In this document: one piece after another, positions 28,213 through 36,370 of the stretch
Position numbering within the stretch: the stretch's first letter is position 1
Layout of the letters: each line of letters starts with the position of its first letter
NCBI RefSeq assembly: GCF_028750675.1
Contig: NZ_JAQQPZ010000001.1
Span: 284,925 to 348,924 of the forward strand
From: Shewanella metallivivens
GTDB lineage: Bacteria; Pseudomonadota; Gammaproteobacteria; Enterobacterales; Shewanellaceae
DNA length: 64,000 bases
Direction: 5' to 3'
Program-made: the position numbers and the translations under genes
Notes under the pieces: generated by a model
What the model was told of the DNA's origin: nothing
Database searches by the model: none
The model's input: only the letters and a program-made list of their open reading frames with translations

Positions 28213-28971
28213 ATGAGATTTATTGAAGTACAGCAGCAATTTATGGATTACATCCGCGACCCCAGTTTGCCTATGCCTGAGGGGATTGAACCGCGGCGGA
28301 TGAAAGTGTACCGAGACTTATTTTTTAATAATATCTCAGGGTTTGTTGCCAGTGCCTTTCCGGTACTCAAGAGCTTGTATCAAGATGACACATGGCAGGC
28401 ACTCGTTCAGCAACTTTTTGCCAAACATGACTGCAAAACCCCGATATTTGTTGAAATAGCCGGAGAGTTTTTGACTTTTTTACAACATGAATATCAAGTA
28501 ACAGAAGATGACCCTGTGTTTATGTTGCAACTCGCCCATTATGAATGGTTAGAGCTGTGTGCTGCCGTGGCGCCAGATATTGCTCCGTCACAACGACTCA
28601 ATGCTGACGATGTTGAGCAATTTAACTTGTGTTTATCACCGAGTGCTAAAGTCGCTCAATATGCCTTCGATGTGCAGCATATTAGTGTTGATTACCAACC
28701 GATAGAACCCACTGAGCAGGCTAACTTTTTTTGCGTATATCGTGACTCGAACGATGAAGTGGCTTTTTTACAATTAACGCCATTAAGTGCACAAGTGTTA
28801 GCGTATATAGAACAAACCTCTCAAGTTCAACAGGTTAACCTAGATGCGATTGTTGAGTGGCTAGCAGATCTTTATCCGCAAATGTCGGCAGACTCACTGT
28901 TGTCCGGTTGTGTTCCCCTGTTACAACAGTTAGCGCTAAAAGGCATTATTGTTGCGGCTACGGATGCATAA
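28213..28971 (+). CDS. hvfC: HvfC-family (DUF2063) RiPP maturation partner
   Basis: The protein has 252 residues. The N-terminal 100 fit DUF2063: RRMKVYRDLFFNNISGFVASAFPVL, IFVEIAGEFLTFLQ and MLQLAHYEWLELCAAVA. In related systems (MbnC, TglB-like, HvfC) this partner binds the precursor leader and presents it to the MNIO enzyme. AAGGA precedes the ATG, 44 nt after hvfB, so the two are co-transcribed. No DoxX-family membrane gene, common in such operons, follows. Confidence 0.88.
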   Translation: MRFIEVQQQFMDYIRDPSLPMPEGIEPRRMKVYRDLFFNNISGFVASAFPVLKSLYQDDTWQALVQQLFAKHDCKTPIFVEIAGEFLTFLQHEYQVTEDDPVFMLQLAHYEWLELCAAVAPDIAPSQRLNADDVEQFNLCLSPSAKVAQYAFDVQHISVDYQPIEPTEQANFFCVYRDSNDEVAFLQLTPLSAQVLAYIEQTSQVQQVNLDAIVEWLADLYPQMSADSLLSGCVPLLQQLALKGIIVAATDA

Positions 28972-29031
28972 TAGTCATATAAAATTTAAGGTTTTTATTT
29001 TATCAATATGTGTCTAAAATGAGCCACTTTT

Positions 29032-29047
29032 TGTGATATGCCTCACG
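29032..29047 (+). promoter_or_regulatory. CRP-like palindrome
   Basis: TGTGA, 6 nt, TCACG, flanked by T-rich and A-rich arms, resembles the CRP consensus. It lies about 96 bp before the start of the 39-residue membrane protein gene and 61 bp after hvfC. Confidence 0.4.
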
Positions 29048-29142
29048 TAAAAAGTTTGTGCTATCACGTAAAAATGTGGTTAGCGCAATAAAATCTACCG
29101 AGCAATTGCAGTCACAATATCACCTTAAATTTAGGAATTATC

Positions 29143-29262
29143 ATGAGTCAGCCGTTTAAAGACCCGTTTAACATCGTTTATTTTATTGGTTTTATTTTGG
29201 TTTTATTGATTCCAACGTTGCCGGCGACGCTTTCTTGGTTGAAAGTAACAGGTTTAATTTAA
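29143..29262 (+). CDS. 39-residue single-pass membrane protein
   Basis: This short frame encodes MSQPFKDPFNIVYFIGFILV continuing through LLIPTLPATLSWLKVTGLI. One hydrophobic helix covers about residues 12-33. TTAGGA stands 6 nt before the ATG, and a strong terminator hairpin starts 40 nt after the stop, so it looks like a transcribed single gene. I do not recognise the family. Small membrane proteins of this kind often serve as regulators or subunits of larger membrane complexes, but nothing here says which. Confidence 0.6.
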   Translation: MSQPFKDPFNIVYFIGFILVLLIPTLPATLSWLKVTGLI

Positions 29263-29301
29263 CGCTGAATTCAGGTTAATCTGTAATGATATTGCCTTAT
29301 T

Positions 29302-29328
29302 AAACCACTCTGATAGAGTGGTTTTTTG
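29302..29328 (+). terminator. Intrinsic terminator after the small membrane gene
   Basis: AAACCACTC and GAGTGGTTT form a 9-bp stem around 5 nt followed by T residues. Confidence 0.85.
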
Positions 29329-29346
29329 CTTTAGGCGAGGACACCA

Positions 29347-29712
29347 ATGGCGTTAAAACGTGGTTTTTTTCTTATTATTGGCTTATGCAGTTTGGTATTA
29401 GGCTTAATCGGTATTGCATTGCCATTATTGCCTACCGTGCCATTTATTTTATTGTCTGCTTTTTGCTTTGCTCGCTCAAATGACCGCTTGCACCATTGGT
29501 TAGTGACTCACCCCTGGTTTGCAGAGGGTATTCATCAATGGCAATCCAAACGAGCATTGAGTCGGCCATTGAAGAAAAAAGCCATGATAATGAGTGCACT
29601 GAGCTTTTGTATTAGTATCATTATTGTGCCGCTGGTGTGGGTTAAAGTCATGCTGTTATGCATGATGCTCGTTTTATTATTTTTTTTGTGGCAGATCCCA
29701 GAGTTAGAATAA
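29347..29712 (+). CDS. DUF454 (YbaN-type) membrane protein
   Basis: The protein has 121 residues with three hydrophobic segments. The N-terminal part contains LGLIGIALPLLPTVPFILLSAFCFARSN and FAEGIHQW, the signature of DUF454/YbaN. The function of this inner-membrane family is unknown. In E. coli ybaN also lies near apt and dnaX, so its place here is ancestral. A hairpin terminator follows. Confidence 0.85.
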   Translation: MALKRGFFLIIGLCSLVLGLIGIALPLLPTVPFILLSAFCFARSNDRLHHWLVTHPWFAEGIHQWQSKRALSRPLKKKAMIMSALSFCISIIIVPLVWVKVMLLCMMLVLLFFLWQIPELE

Positions 29713-29784
29713 TAAATCAGCAGTTAATGCATGACAGTTGCAACTGAGATCAAACGGGCATAAGATCCAAGCAGAATTTTTACC

Positions 29785-29812
29785 AGAGTCCACCCATAAC
29801 GTGGACTTTTTT
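29785..29812 (+). terminator. Intrinsic terminator after the DUF454 gene
   Basis: AGTCCAC and GTGGACT pair around 7 nt and are followed by six T residues. Confidence 0.8.
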
Positions 29813-29847
29813 ATTGCGTAATCACTTTTAAACAGAGTTAACTTATT

Positions 29848-30396
29848 ATGATGAACCAACACAGTTTAGCGCTTATCAAGAACAGTATTAAAACCATTCC
29901 TGATTATCCAAAACCAGGCATTATGTTTCGTGATGTCACTAGTTTGTTAGAAAGCGCTGAAGCGTATAAAGCGACTATTGCGATTCTAGTGGCTCATTAT
30001 CAATCAAAAGGCTTCACTAAAGTGGTCGGCACTGAAGCTCGTGGCTTCTTGTTTGGTGCTCCTTTAGCATTAGAACTTGGTGTTGGTTTTGTTCCTGTTC
30101 GTAAGCCCGGTAAGCTACCGCGTGCCACAATTAGTCAAACTTATGAATTAGAATACGGTAAAGATACCTTAGAAATTCATACCGATGCGATTAATGCCAA
30201 CGACAAAGTGTTAGTTATCGACGACTTACTCGCGACGGGTGGCACCATTGAAGCTACAGTAAAACTGATCCGCGAGCTTGGTGGTGAAGTAGGCCATGCC
30301 GCTTTTGTTATTTCATTACCTGAAATTGGTGGCGAAAAGCGTCTGCACGATTTAGGGATTGAAGTATTAAGTTTGTGTGAGTTTGATGGCGAGTAG
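29848..30396 (+). CDS. apt: Adenine phosphoribosyltransferase Apt
   Basis: The protein has 182 residues (two adjacent ATG codons make the exact start uncertain by one). [27 protein letters not shown], and the PRPP-binding motif [13 protein letters not shown] identify it. It converts adenine and PRPP to AMP in purine salvage. It precedes dnaX, as in E. coli. Confidence 0.95.
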   Translation: MMNQHSLALIKNSIKTIPDYPKPGIMFRDVTSLLESAEAYKATIAILVAHYQSKGFTKVVGTEARGFLFGAPLALELGVGFVPVRKPGKLPRATISQTYELEYGKDTLEIHTDAINANDKVLVIDDLLATGGTIEATVKLIRELGGEVGHAAFVISLPEIGGEKRLHDLGIEVLSLCEFDGE

Positions 30397-30440
30397 CAAT
30401 ATTAAAATAACTGCTAATTAATTAGTCAGTTAACTACTTT

Positions 30441-30518
30441 AAAGGGTATCAAAATCCCGCTCAACAATAGCATGCCAGCCCGTGGCATGTTATTGTTATC
30501 CCCTTTAATGGGATTGAC
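30441..30518 (+). other. Structured leader between apt and dnaX
   Basis: AACAATAGCATGCC (30463-30476) and GGCATGTTATTGTT (30484-30497) form a 14-bp stem with one G-T pair. Outside it, AAAGGG and AATCCC on the left can pair with CCCTTT and GGGATT on the right, in an order that would make a pseudoknot rather than a nested stem. No T run follows, so it is not an ordinary terminator. Confidence 0.5.
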
Positions 30519-30545
30519 TCCCGATGGCTCTCTGTGGGGAATTTC

Positions 30546-33398
30546 ATGTCTTATCAAGTGCTCGCCCGCAAATGGCGTCCTGCTAAATTTGAACAAATGG
30601 TTGGTCAGTCCCATGTATTAATGGCTTTGACTAACGCCTTAAGTCAGCAACGTCTTCATCACGCTTATTTATTTACAGGTACTCGTGGTGTCGGTAAAAC
30701 CAGTTTGGCACGACTTTTTGCCAAAGGACTTAACTGTGAAACAGGCGTCACTGCAAATCCATGTGGTGAATGTTCAAGTTGTATTGAAATTGCCCAAGGG
30801 CGTTTTGTCGATTTAATTGAGGTCGATGCGGCGTCGCGTACCAAAGTGGATGATACTCGCGAGTTGTTAGACAACGTGCAATACCGCCCATCGCGAGGTC
30901 GCTTCAAAGTGTACCTCATTGATGAAGTCCACATGCTATCGCGCAGTAGTTTTAATGCCTTATTAAAAACCTTAGAAGAACCACCAGAACACGTAAAATT
31001 CTTACTGGCCACCACAGATCCGCATAAATTACCGGTCACGGTATTGTCGCGTTGTTTACAATTTAATCTGAAAAGCTTATCGCAACAAGAAATCACCCAA
31101 CAGCTAGAGTTTGTTATCACTCAAGAGCAGTTGCCTTTTGAGCCTCTCGCCTTGACCTTGTTAGCTAAAGCAGCCAATGGCAGTATGCGTGATGCATTGA
31201 GTTTGACAGATCAAGCCATTGCGTTTGGTAGCGGCCAAGTGATGCTTGAGCAAGTGCAAACCATGTTGGGTAGTATTGATGAACAACACGTTATCGCATT
31301 ATTAAAAACCTTGTGCGATGCCGATGTCGGTCCTCTAATGCAAATGGTTGCCAAAGTGCTAGCCTTTGGGGCAGACGCCGAAGAAGTATTGCGTAGCTTG
31401 TTAGAATTACTGCATCAGATTACATTGACTCAATTTGCCCCCGCTGCCGCCCAACAGTCACTCTTTGCAGAGCAAATTTTAGCTTTTGCCCAGCAATTAG
31501 CACCTGAACAAGTGCAACTGTATTATCAAATGTTACTCAATGGCCGTAAAGATTTAGCCTTTGCACCCGATCCTAAATCGGGTCTTGAAATGGCCCTATT
31601 GCGAGCAGTTGCATTTACCCCAGAAAAACAAGTTAAACGTTGGGTAACCACATCTCCAGCCAAGATAGATTTATCAAAAACGCAAGAGGTCACAGATACA
31701 GGCCCAAAGCCTGATAACACTGCAGCGCTAAATCAATCTGTATCGGCGGATACTCAATCAAATACTGTTCACTCAGACGCCGATAAAGCCGATGAGACGA
31801 GTGCAGAGGTCAGTGAACCACAGAGTCCAATTATTGATAAACATTCGGCAGTTAATGCTCAAGTGCCAATGACTCAAGCGCAATCTGAAGTGGTTGAGCC
31901 TATTGGCGCAGAAGATGATGAACTTGACGTTACTGACGCTGCCTTAAGTGCTGAGCAAAGCCTATTAGTGAGTCAGGCCGAAAGTTTGGGCTATCAGTCC
32001 CAAGCTGAATGCGCCCCCGCGCAGAGTGATGCGCAAGAGACATCCAAGGTAGATGCTTTAACGTTGGATGCGTTAAAGACTGAGGCACTGACGAGCGAAG
32101 CAGAAGAAGACAAAGAGGGCCCTCAAAAGGCAATTGATAATACTGAGCCTGCAGCAGAAGCTATTGAAGTTAGCGTTCAACTTAACACAGATGCGGTTAT
32201 TGAGCCGGTTTCCAATGCGGATCCGTTTGATGGATACTCATTTAATGACTTCGACCAAGAGAGTGATTATCAACCTTCTGATCATGATGATTATTTAGCG
32301 TATTCGGCGCAAAATGAACCGGGGGCATTCGATGCAATTGCTCCAGAGCTGCAAGCTACCACATCCGCTGGCGCTCAAGATGAGTCTAATGCAGAACAAA
32401 CTGCACAGGTAAACGACCCAGAAGACTCGCAAGCTGACACCTTAGACTTTTTGGATATGGTATTGGCCAGTCGTGATTCGTTGCTTGCCGATGTCGATGC
32501 GTTGCAACAAAAAGAGCAAAGCGCCAGTAAAGCGCCTAGCACCATCAAGACTTCATTTGGCCCCAAAGCGAAAGCCTCCGAGCCTGACGTTGCCCCTAAA
32601 TTTGACTCACAACAACCTATCACTGAGACTCAAAGCCTTGCGCCAGTAATCCCTGAGTCAAATAATCCAACGCCAGTAATATCGGCTAATGTTGAGCCGA
32701 GTAATACACCATCACAACCAACGGTAATACAAGATAGAGCACCTTGGGTCAAACCTGCACCAGGTGAGAATGTTACCGCTTTTTCAGACGTTGCAGCAAA
32801 GCCTGAACCCGAACCCCAGAGCCCCCAAGTTGATGCTCAAGTTAATCCAGCGGCAGCAGTCAATCAGCATATTGATGCGGAGCCATTAAGCAATACAGCT
32901 CAAGCGCCTGCAAAGGAGCACACGAGTGAGCGAGTGCCTTTTACGCCCCACAGTATTAAAGGAAATGAGCTTGATTTACATTGGTATAAAGTGATGACCC
33001 ATGTTTCAGTCGGTGGGCGCGTTCGACAACTCGGGGTTAACTCAGTTTTGCAAGCGCACTCCAACTCAATCGTTTTAGTGTTAAAACCTGATCAAAAGCA
33101 TTTGTCAGCGCCCATTGCTATCGATCAATTACAAGTCGCACTAACAGAGTATTTGCAGCAGCCAATCGAGGTGAAAATCCAAATTGGTGTTGTTGCCAAT
33201 CGTGAAACCCCCTTGGAATTACGCAAACGCTTTCATCGTGAATTAATTGCCCATGCCGAGCAGTCAATATTACAAGATGACAATACCCAGTGGATGATCC
33301 AGCGGTTATCAGCACAACTAGACAGTGACAGTATTGAATATCCGCCCGAACAATTGGCGCAAATCGCCCAAGAAATTGCTCAAATAGCGGTTCAATAA
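30546..33398 (+). CDS. dnaX: DNA polymerase III subunit gamma/tau
   Basis: The protein has 950 residues from the ATG behind GTGGGGA; a GTG 12 nt upstream is rejected. Domain I holds GTRGVGKT (45-52), zinc ligands Cys64, Cys73, Cys76 and Cys79, DEVH at 126 and the SRC arginine finger near 169. Domains II-III extend to about 365. A linker of about 430 residues rich in Glu, Asp, Ala, Gln and Pro follows, and the folded tau C-terminus (HWYKVMTHVSVGGRVRQL onwards) closes it. E. coli DnaX has 643 residues. No A AAA AAG slippery heptamer is visible, so a gamma form by the E. coli mechanism is not predicted. Confidence 0.96.
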   Translation: MSYQVLARKWRPAKFEQMVGQSHVLMALTNALSQQRLHHAYLFTGTRGVGKTSLARLFAKGLNCETGVTANPCGECSSCIEIAQGRFVDLIEVDAASRTKVDDTRELLDNVQYRPSRGRFKVYLIDEVHMLSRSSFNALLKTLEEPPEHVKFLLATTDPHKLPVTVLSRCLQFNLKSLSQQEITQQLEFVITQEQLPFEPLALTLLAKAANGSMRDALSLTDQAIAFGSGQVMLEQVQTMLGSIDEQHVIALLKTLCDADVGPLMQMVAKVLAFGADAEEVLRSLLELLHQITLTQFAPAAAQQSLFAEQILAFAQQLAPEQVQLYYQMLLNGRKDLAFAPDPKSGLEMALLRAVAFTPEKQVKRWVTTSPAKIDLSKTQEVTDTGPKPDNTAALNQSVSADTQSNTVHSDADKADETSAEVSEPQSPIIDKHSAVNAQVPMTQAQSEVVEPIGAEDDELDVTDAALSAEQSLLVSQAESLGYQSQAECAPAQSDAQETSKVDALTLDALKTEALTSEAEEDKEGPQKAIDNTEPAAEAIEVSVQLNTDAVIEPVSNADPFDGYSFNDFDQESDYQPSDHDDYLAYSAQNEPGAFDAIAPELQATTSAGAQDESNAEQTAQVNDPEDSQADTLDFLDMVLASRDSLLADVDALQQKEQSASKAPSTIKTSFGPKAKASEPDVAPKFDSQQPITETQSLAPVIPESNNPTPVISANVEPSNTPSQPTVIQDRAPWVKPAPGENVTAFSDVAAKPEPEPQSPQVDAQVNPAAAVNQHIDAEPLSNTAQAPAKEHTSERVPFTPHSIKGNELDLHWYKVMTHVSVGGRVRQLGVNSVLQAHSNSIVLVLKPDQKHLSAPIAIDQLQVALTEYLQQPIEVKIQIGVVANRETPLELRKRFHRELIAHAEQSILQDDNTQWMIQRLSAQLDSDSIEYPPEQLAQIAQEIAQIAVQ

Positions 33399-33541
33399 TG
33401 TTCAGTAAAACGTAATTTAGGTTGAAATGAACATATCTTCATCTCAAAAATGTTCAGTCTAGATTGCCAATCACATTTTTTTCAGTAAGATTAGCGCCAC
33501 TATGGCGACTTGCTAACAACCTCAATTAGAGAGAGACGACT

Positions 33542-33874
33542 ATGTTTGGTGGAAAAGGCGGAATGGGCAATTTAATGAAACAAGCCCAAATGATGCAAGA
33601 CAAAATGGCAAAAGTGCAGGAAGAAATTGCACGTACCGAAATGACCGGTGAAGCCGGTGCTGGCCTAGTGAAAGTGACAATGACTGGCAGCCACAATGTC
33701 CGCAAAGTTGAAATCGACCCAAGCTTAATGGAAGATGACAAAGAAATGCTAGAAGACTTGATTGCTGCTGCATGCAACGATGCTGCGCGTCGTTTAGAAG
33801 AAAATCAAAAAACTAAAATGGCCGAAGTGACTGGCGGTATGCAATTACCACCTGGAATGAAAATGCCATTCTAA
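33542..33874 (+). CDS. ybaB: YbaB/EbfC nucleoid-associated protein
   Basis: The protein has 110 residues. It opens [19 protein letters not shown], and [20 protein letters not shown] and the Met-rich C-terminus are typical of the YbaB/EbfC family, dimeric DNA-binding proteins that follow dnaX in most bacteria. GAGAGA lies before the ATG. Confidence 0.95.
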   Translation: MFGGKGGMGNLMKQAQMMQDKMAKVQEEIARTEMTGEAGAGLVKVTMTGSHNVRKVEIDPSLMEDDKEMLEDLIAAACNDAARRLEENQKTKMAEVTGGMQLPPGMKMPF

Positions 33875-33892
33875 TCGTTGTCTTGTACCACA

Positions 33893-33928
33893 CAAAAAAG
33901 CTCAAGCATAAATGCTTGAGTTTTTTTG
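33893..33928. terminator. Bidirectional terminator after ybaB
   Basis: CTCAAGCA and TGCTTGAG pair around 4 nt, with seven T residues on the right and six A residues on the left. The left tract gives a T run for minus-strand transcripts, supporting the broken gene ending at 33929. Confidence 0.85.
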
Positions 33929-34222
33929 TTATGCGTCTGAGTCTGAGTCAGTTGGTACTGCGTCCAATACCACATAACCTTGGGCTTGATAATCATTAAC
34001 ACATTGTTGAAATTTGTTTTCGAGTTTGATGTCATCTAAAAATCCCAAAGCATACGATGCGCATTTTACTTTCATTTTTTGATCGTTTATCAAAATGGCT
34101 TCTTTTTCAACTCTGCAAATCCCATCACATATGCAATGTCGATAAATTTTAGGTTAATGACATAACCCAGCGCCACAGCGACAATGATAATAATCAGCTT
34201 TTTCTATTATTAATGATTCCAT
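33929..34222 (-). pseudogene. Small Cys-rich gene interrupted by an in-frame stop
   Basis: Read on the minus strand from the ATG at 34222, the frame stays open for 22 codons (MESLIIEKADYYHCRCGAGL, then CH), meets TAA at codon 23 (34154-34156), and continues 74 codons to a TAA that abuts the bidirectional terminator. Both halves look protein-like in the same frame: the second contains CICDGICRVEKEA and LDDIKLENKFQQCVNDYQAQ. Eight cysteines in paired spacing suggest metal binding. It could be a nonsense-mutated gene (CAA to TAA would explain it), two unrelated frames, or only a 48-codon gene from the internal ATG. No family recognised. Confidence 0.45.
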
Positions 34223-34495
34223 GAGTTTTCAGTGAGCGTTTACTGTTCAATTTAGTATGTCGCATTATCGCCGGGTATAAAACGAGCAGCAATCCCTGTG
34301 TTAAATAAAAATTCACATTAAACCATTGTTTTAATGGTGATTATTGCGTTTTTAATGGTTTTGCTTGGCGAGTATGTGGTTAATCTAACCAATGATTATT
34401 GCTAATTGATTTTGCTAATCGTGTCACAGGTTTACGTCTTTTAGTCGCTATCGGTGGTCAGGGAAAAGGTTAAGAATTCAATATGAAGTATCTAA
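34223..34495. other. Intergenic region before the membrane/XRE pair
   Basis: AT-rich sequence with several copies of AATGGT-like short inverted motifs; no gene seen. It would contain the promoter of the broken minus-strand gene. Confidence 0.4.
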
Positions 34496-34516
34496 TTTTT
34501 AACTCAAAGTTAAAAA
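34496..34516 (+). promoter_or_regulatory. Palindromic operator candidate
   Basis: TTTTTAACT and AGTTAAAAA form a perfect palindrome with a 3-nt spacer immediately upstream of the -35 box. A further half site, AGTTAAAAA, lies at 34553-34561 just past the -10 box. The downstream XRE regulator is the natural candidate to bind it. Confidence 0.6.
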
Positions 34517-34519
34517 TAT

Positions 34520-34547
34520 TTGACATTGCGTGATTGTGGATTATGAT
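34520..34547 (+). promoter_or_regulatory. Sigma-70 promoter of the membrane/XRE operon
   Basis: TTGACA and TATGAT are separated by 16 bp, 45 bp before the start of the membrane protein gene. Confidence 0.65.
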
Positions 34548-34591
34548 AGGTGAAGTTAAAAATTTTATACATAAAGTATACTGAGGTTGAC

Positions 34592-35089
34592 ATGGACAAC
34601 AAACAGAAATTGATTCAATGGTTACAGGAAACCAGCTTTAGAGAGTTGACGTTATCGGTCGATTTTCTAGTGACAGGGTATATTGGTTATTTGTACGTGA
34701 GTGCGTTAGTTAATGCTACGCCTGAACAATTAGCGTCTATTACATGGTTATCGACGTTATTACTGCAAATTATTATCTATTCAATTGTATTAATGGTAAT
34801 CAGTTACATTGTGCTGGGGTTAATTAGTGATAATGAGCTGAACCAACCGATGGATGTCAGAGAAAAACAGATTAATTTGGTCGGCTATAAATACAGTGCC
34901 ATCATTTTACAAGTAGGGGTGATTTTAGCGCTAGTTCAATATAATATCGCCGCCCAAGGTTTTGAGTTTATGCAATCGAGTGTGCCGCATTTACCGTTGC
35001 ATATTTTAGTGGGTGCCTTCTTATTGGCCGAATTAGCGCACTATGGCGTGCAGTTGTACAAGGGGCGTACAGGAGACATTTATGGGTGA
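34592..35089 (+). CDS. Four-helix membrane protein paired with an XRE regulator
   Basis: The protein has 165 residues from the ATG behind TGAGG; the longer frame would run into the promoter. Four hydrophobic segments are visible at about 20-40, 48-72, 100-122 and 133-152. Its stop overlaps the start of a small XRE regulator by 8 bp. Pairs of this layout, with a small membrane protein ahead of a compact HTH protein, are frequent (for example DUF2975 or DUF2178 families), but I cannot assign it to one. Function unknown. Confidence 0.7.
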   Translation: MDNKQKLIQWLQETSFRELTLSVDFLVTGYIGYLYVSALVNATPEQLASITWLSTLLLQIIIYSIVLMVISYIVLGLISDNELNQPMDVREKQINLVGYKYSAIILQVGVILALVQYNIAAQGFEFMQSSVPHLPLHILVGAFLLAELAHYGVQLYKGRTGDIYG

Positions 35090-35315
35090 TCCTGCTGACA
35101 ATAAACTTGGGATTTCAAACTCTATCCGTACGTTACGGTTTTTACATAATGAAATGACCCAAAAACAATTGGCCGATCTAATCGGAGTGACCCGTCAAAC
35201 GGTAATGGCCATTGAGTCAAATAAGTACTCACCAACGCTTGAGGTAGCCTTTAAAATTGCTGAGGTATTTAACTTGCCCATCGACCAAGTGTTTAGTTAC
35301 CGCTCTGCGAAGTAA
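35082..35315 (+). CDS. Small XRE-family transcriptional regulator
   Basis: The protein has 77 residues, consisting almost wholly of a Cro/C1 helix-turn-helix: RTLRFLHNEMTQKQLADLIG, VTRQTVMAIESNKYSPTLEV and AFKIAEVFNLPIDQVFSY. It resembles the YozG-like short regulators. ACAGGAGA lies before the ATG, which overlaps the membrane gene. It may repress its own operon through the palindrome at 34496 and be influenced by its membrane partner. Confidence 0.85.
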   Translation: MGDPADNKLGISNSIRTLRFLHNEMTQKQLADLIGVTRQTVMAIESNKYSPTLEVAFKIAEVFNLPIDQVFSYRSAK

Positions 35316-35501
35316 TCTGGGCACGTGCAGAGATCGCAACAGATAAAGTTTTGCAATCATTCTTATCAACGATGATAATCCATGCATCCTTTTGATGCAG
35401 ACTTTTTGCTTCGACAATGGGTTAGATTGATAGTGTTAGCCGCTCAATGGCTTAGGTGTAATGTTGACACAAGTGTTTATTTATTAAGGTATTGGCAATT
35501 T

Positions 35502-36101
35502 ATGAAATTTAGTCCTTTGGTTGATGAGTTAATCCAGTCTTTACGCGGTTTACCTGGTGTGGGACCTAAATCAGCTCAACGTATGGCGTTTCAATTGCTT
35601 GAACGTGAACGTAAAGTGGGTTTAAAACTGGCTGACTCATTACAAAAAGCCATGTCAGAAGTCGGCCATTGTCAAAGCTGCCGCACGTTTACGGAACAAG
35701 AATTGTGTCCTATTTGCTCAAGTCACCGCCGGGTCAATGCTGGTGTGATTTGCGTGGTTGAAACACCAGCAGATGTATTAGCGATTGAAGCCGGTGGTCA
35801 CTTTACAGGCCGTTACTTTGTGTTACTTGGGCATTTATCGCCTCTTGATGGTGTAGGGCCTGAAGAGTTAGGACTGGCGCTACTCGAACAACATTTAGCC
35901 TCTGAGGATGTCAGTGAACTCATATTAGCGACCAATCCTACAGTGGAAGGGGATGCCACCGCGCATTTTATTGCTGATATGGCCAGACGTCATAACGTGG
36001 TGATTAGCCGTATTGCTCATGGCGTGCCCGTGGGCGGTGAGTTGGAGTATGTTGACAGCACTACATTAGCGCTATCATTTAACGGACGAATTCCCCTTTA
36101 A
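35502..36101 (+). CDS. recR: Recombination mediator RecR
   Basis: The protein has 199 residues when started at [30 protein letters not shown]; the 40 residues upstream are not conserved. A helix-hairpin-helix, a C4 zinc finger (CQSCRTF, CPICSS) and a Toprim domain ([14 protein letters not shown]) follow in order. RecR acts with RecO/RecF in loading RecA on gaps. It usually follows ybaB directly; here about 1.6 kb separates them. Confidence 0.95.
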   Translation: MKFSPLVDELIQSLRGLPGVGPKSAQRMAFQLLERERKVGLKLADSLQKAMSEVGHCQSCRTFTEQELCPICSSHRRVNAGVICVVETPADVLAIEAGGHFTGRYFVLLGHLSPLDGVGPEELGLALLEQHLASEDVSELILATNPTVEGDATAHFIADMARRHNVVISRIAHGVPVGGELEYVDSTTLALSFNGRIPL

Positions 36102-36123
36102 TCATCCCTCATCATGAGTATGA

Positions 36124-36152
36124 CCTGCCAATAATATATTGGCAGGCCTTTG
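36124..36152 (+). terminator. Hairpin after recR
   Basis: CCTGCCAATA and TATTGGCAGG form a 10-bp stem around 3 nt; the following T run is short. Confidence 0.65.
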
Positions 36153-36265
36153 TTTATATTGTCGACATTGAGTACTATTTTTAAGCATTTATTGGGGGTA
36201 ATTGATCTTTGTATCGAAAAAAGTGTCGTTGCTGGTGATTTATTCGACATTAAAGTGTTTTTCCC

Positions 36266-36293
36266 CTTGAAAACAATTTAAAGCCCCCCATTT
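36266..36293 (+). promoter_or_regulatory. Sigma-32 heat-shock promoter of htpG
   Basis: CTTGAAA, 13 bp, then CCCCATTT is an essentially perfect sigma-32 promoter, 78 bp before the htpG start codon. Confidence 0.9.
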
Positions 36294-36370
36294 CTTGGTT
36301 ATCGAAGATTTTTATACGAGTGGATGATTCGACTCGTTTTGTATTAACGTAACACCAAGGGAAATTATTC

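Noticed and set aside
30421..30545. 4.5S SRP RNA gene (ffs) in the apt-dnaX gap
   Set aside because: The hairpin is present but the conserved SRP core (GTCCGGAAGGAAGCAG-like) is not.
31600..31900. E. coli-type dnaX programmed frameshift
   Set aside because: No in-frame A AAA AAG heptamer was found near the end of domain III.
35382..35501. Forty-residue N-terminal extension of RecR
   Set aside because: RecR families start at [10 protein letters not shown]; the extension is not conserved.
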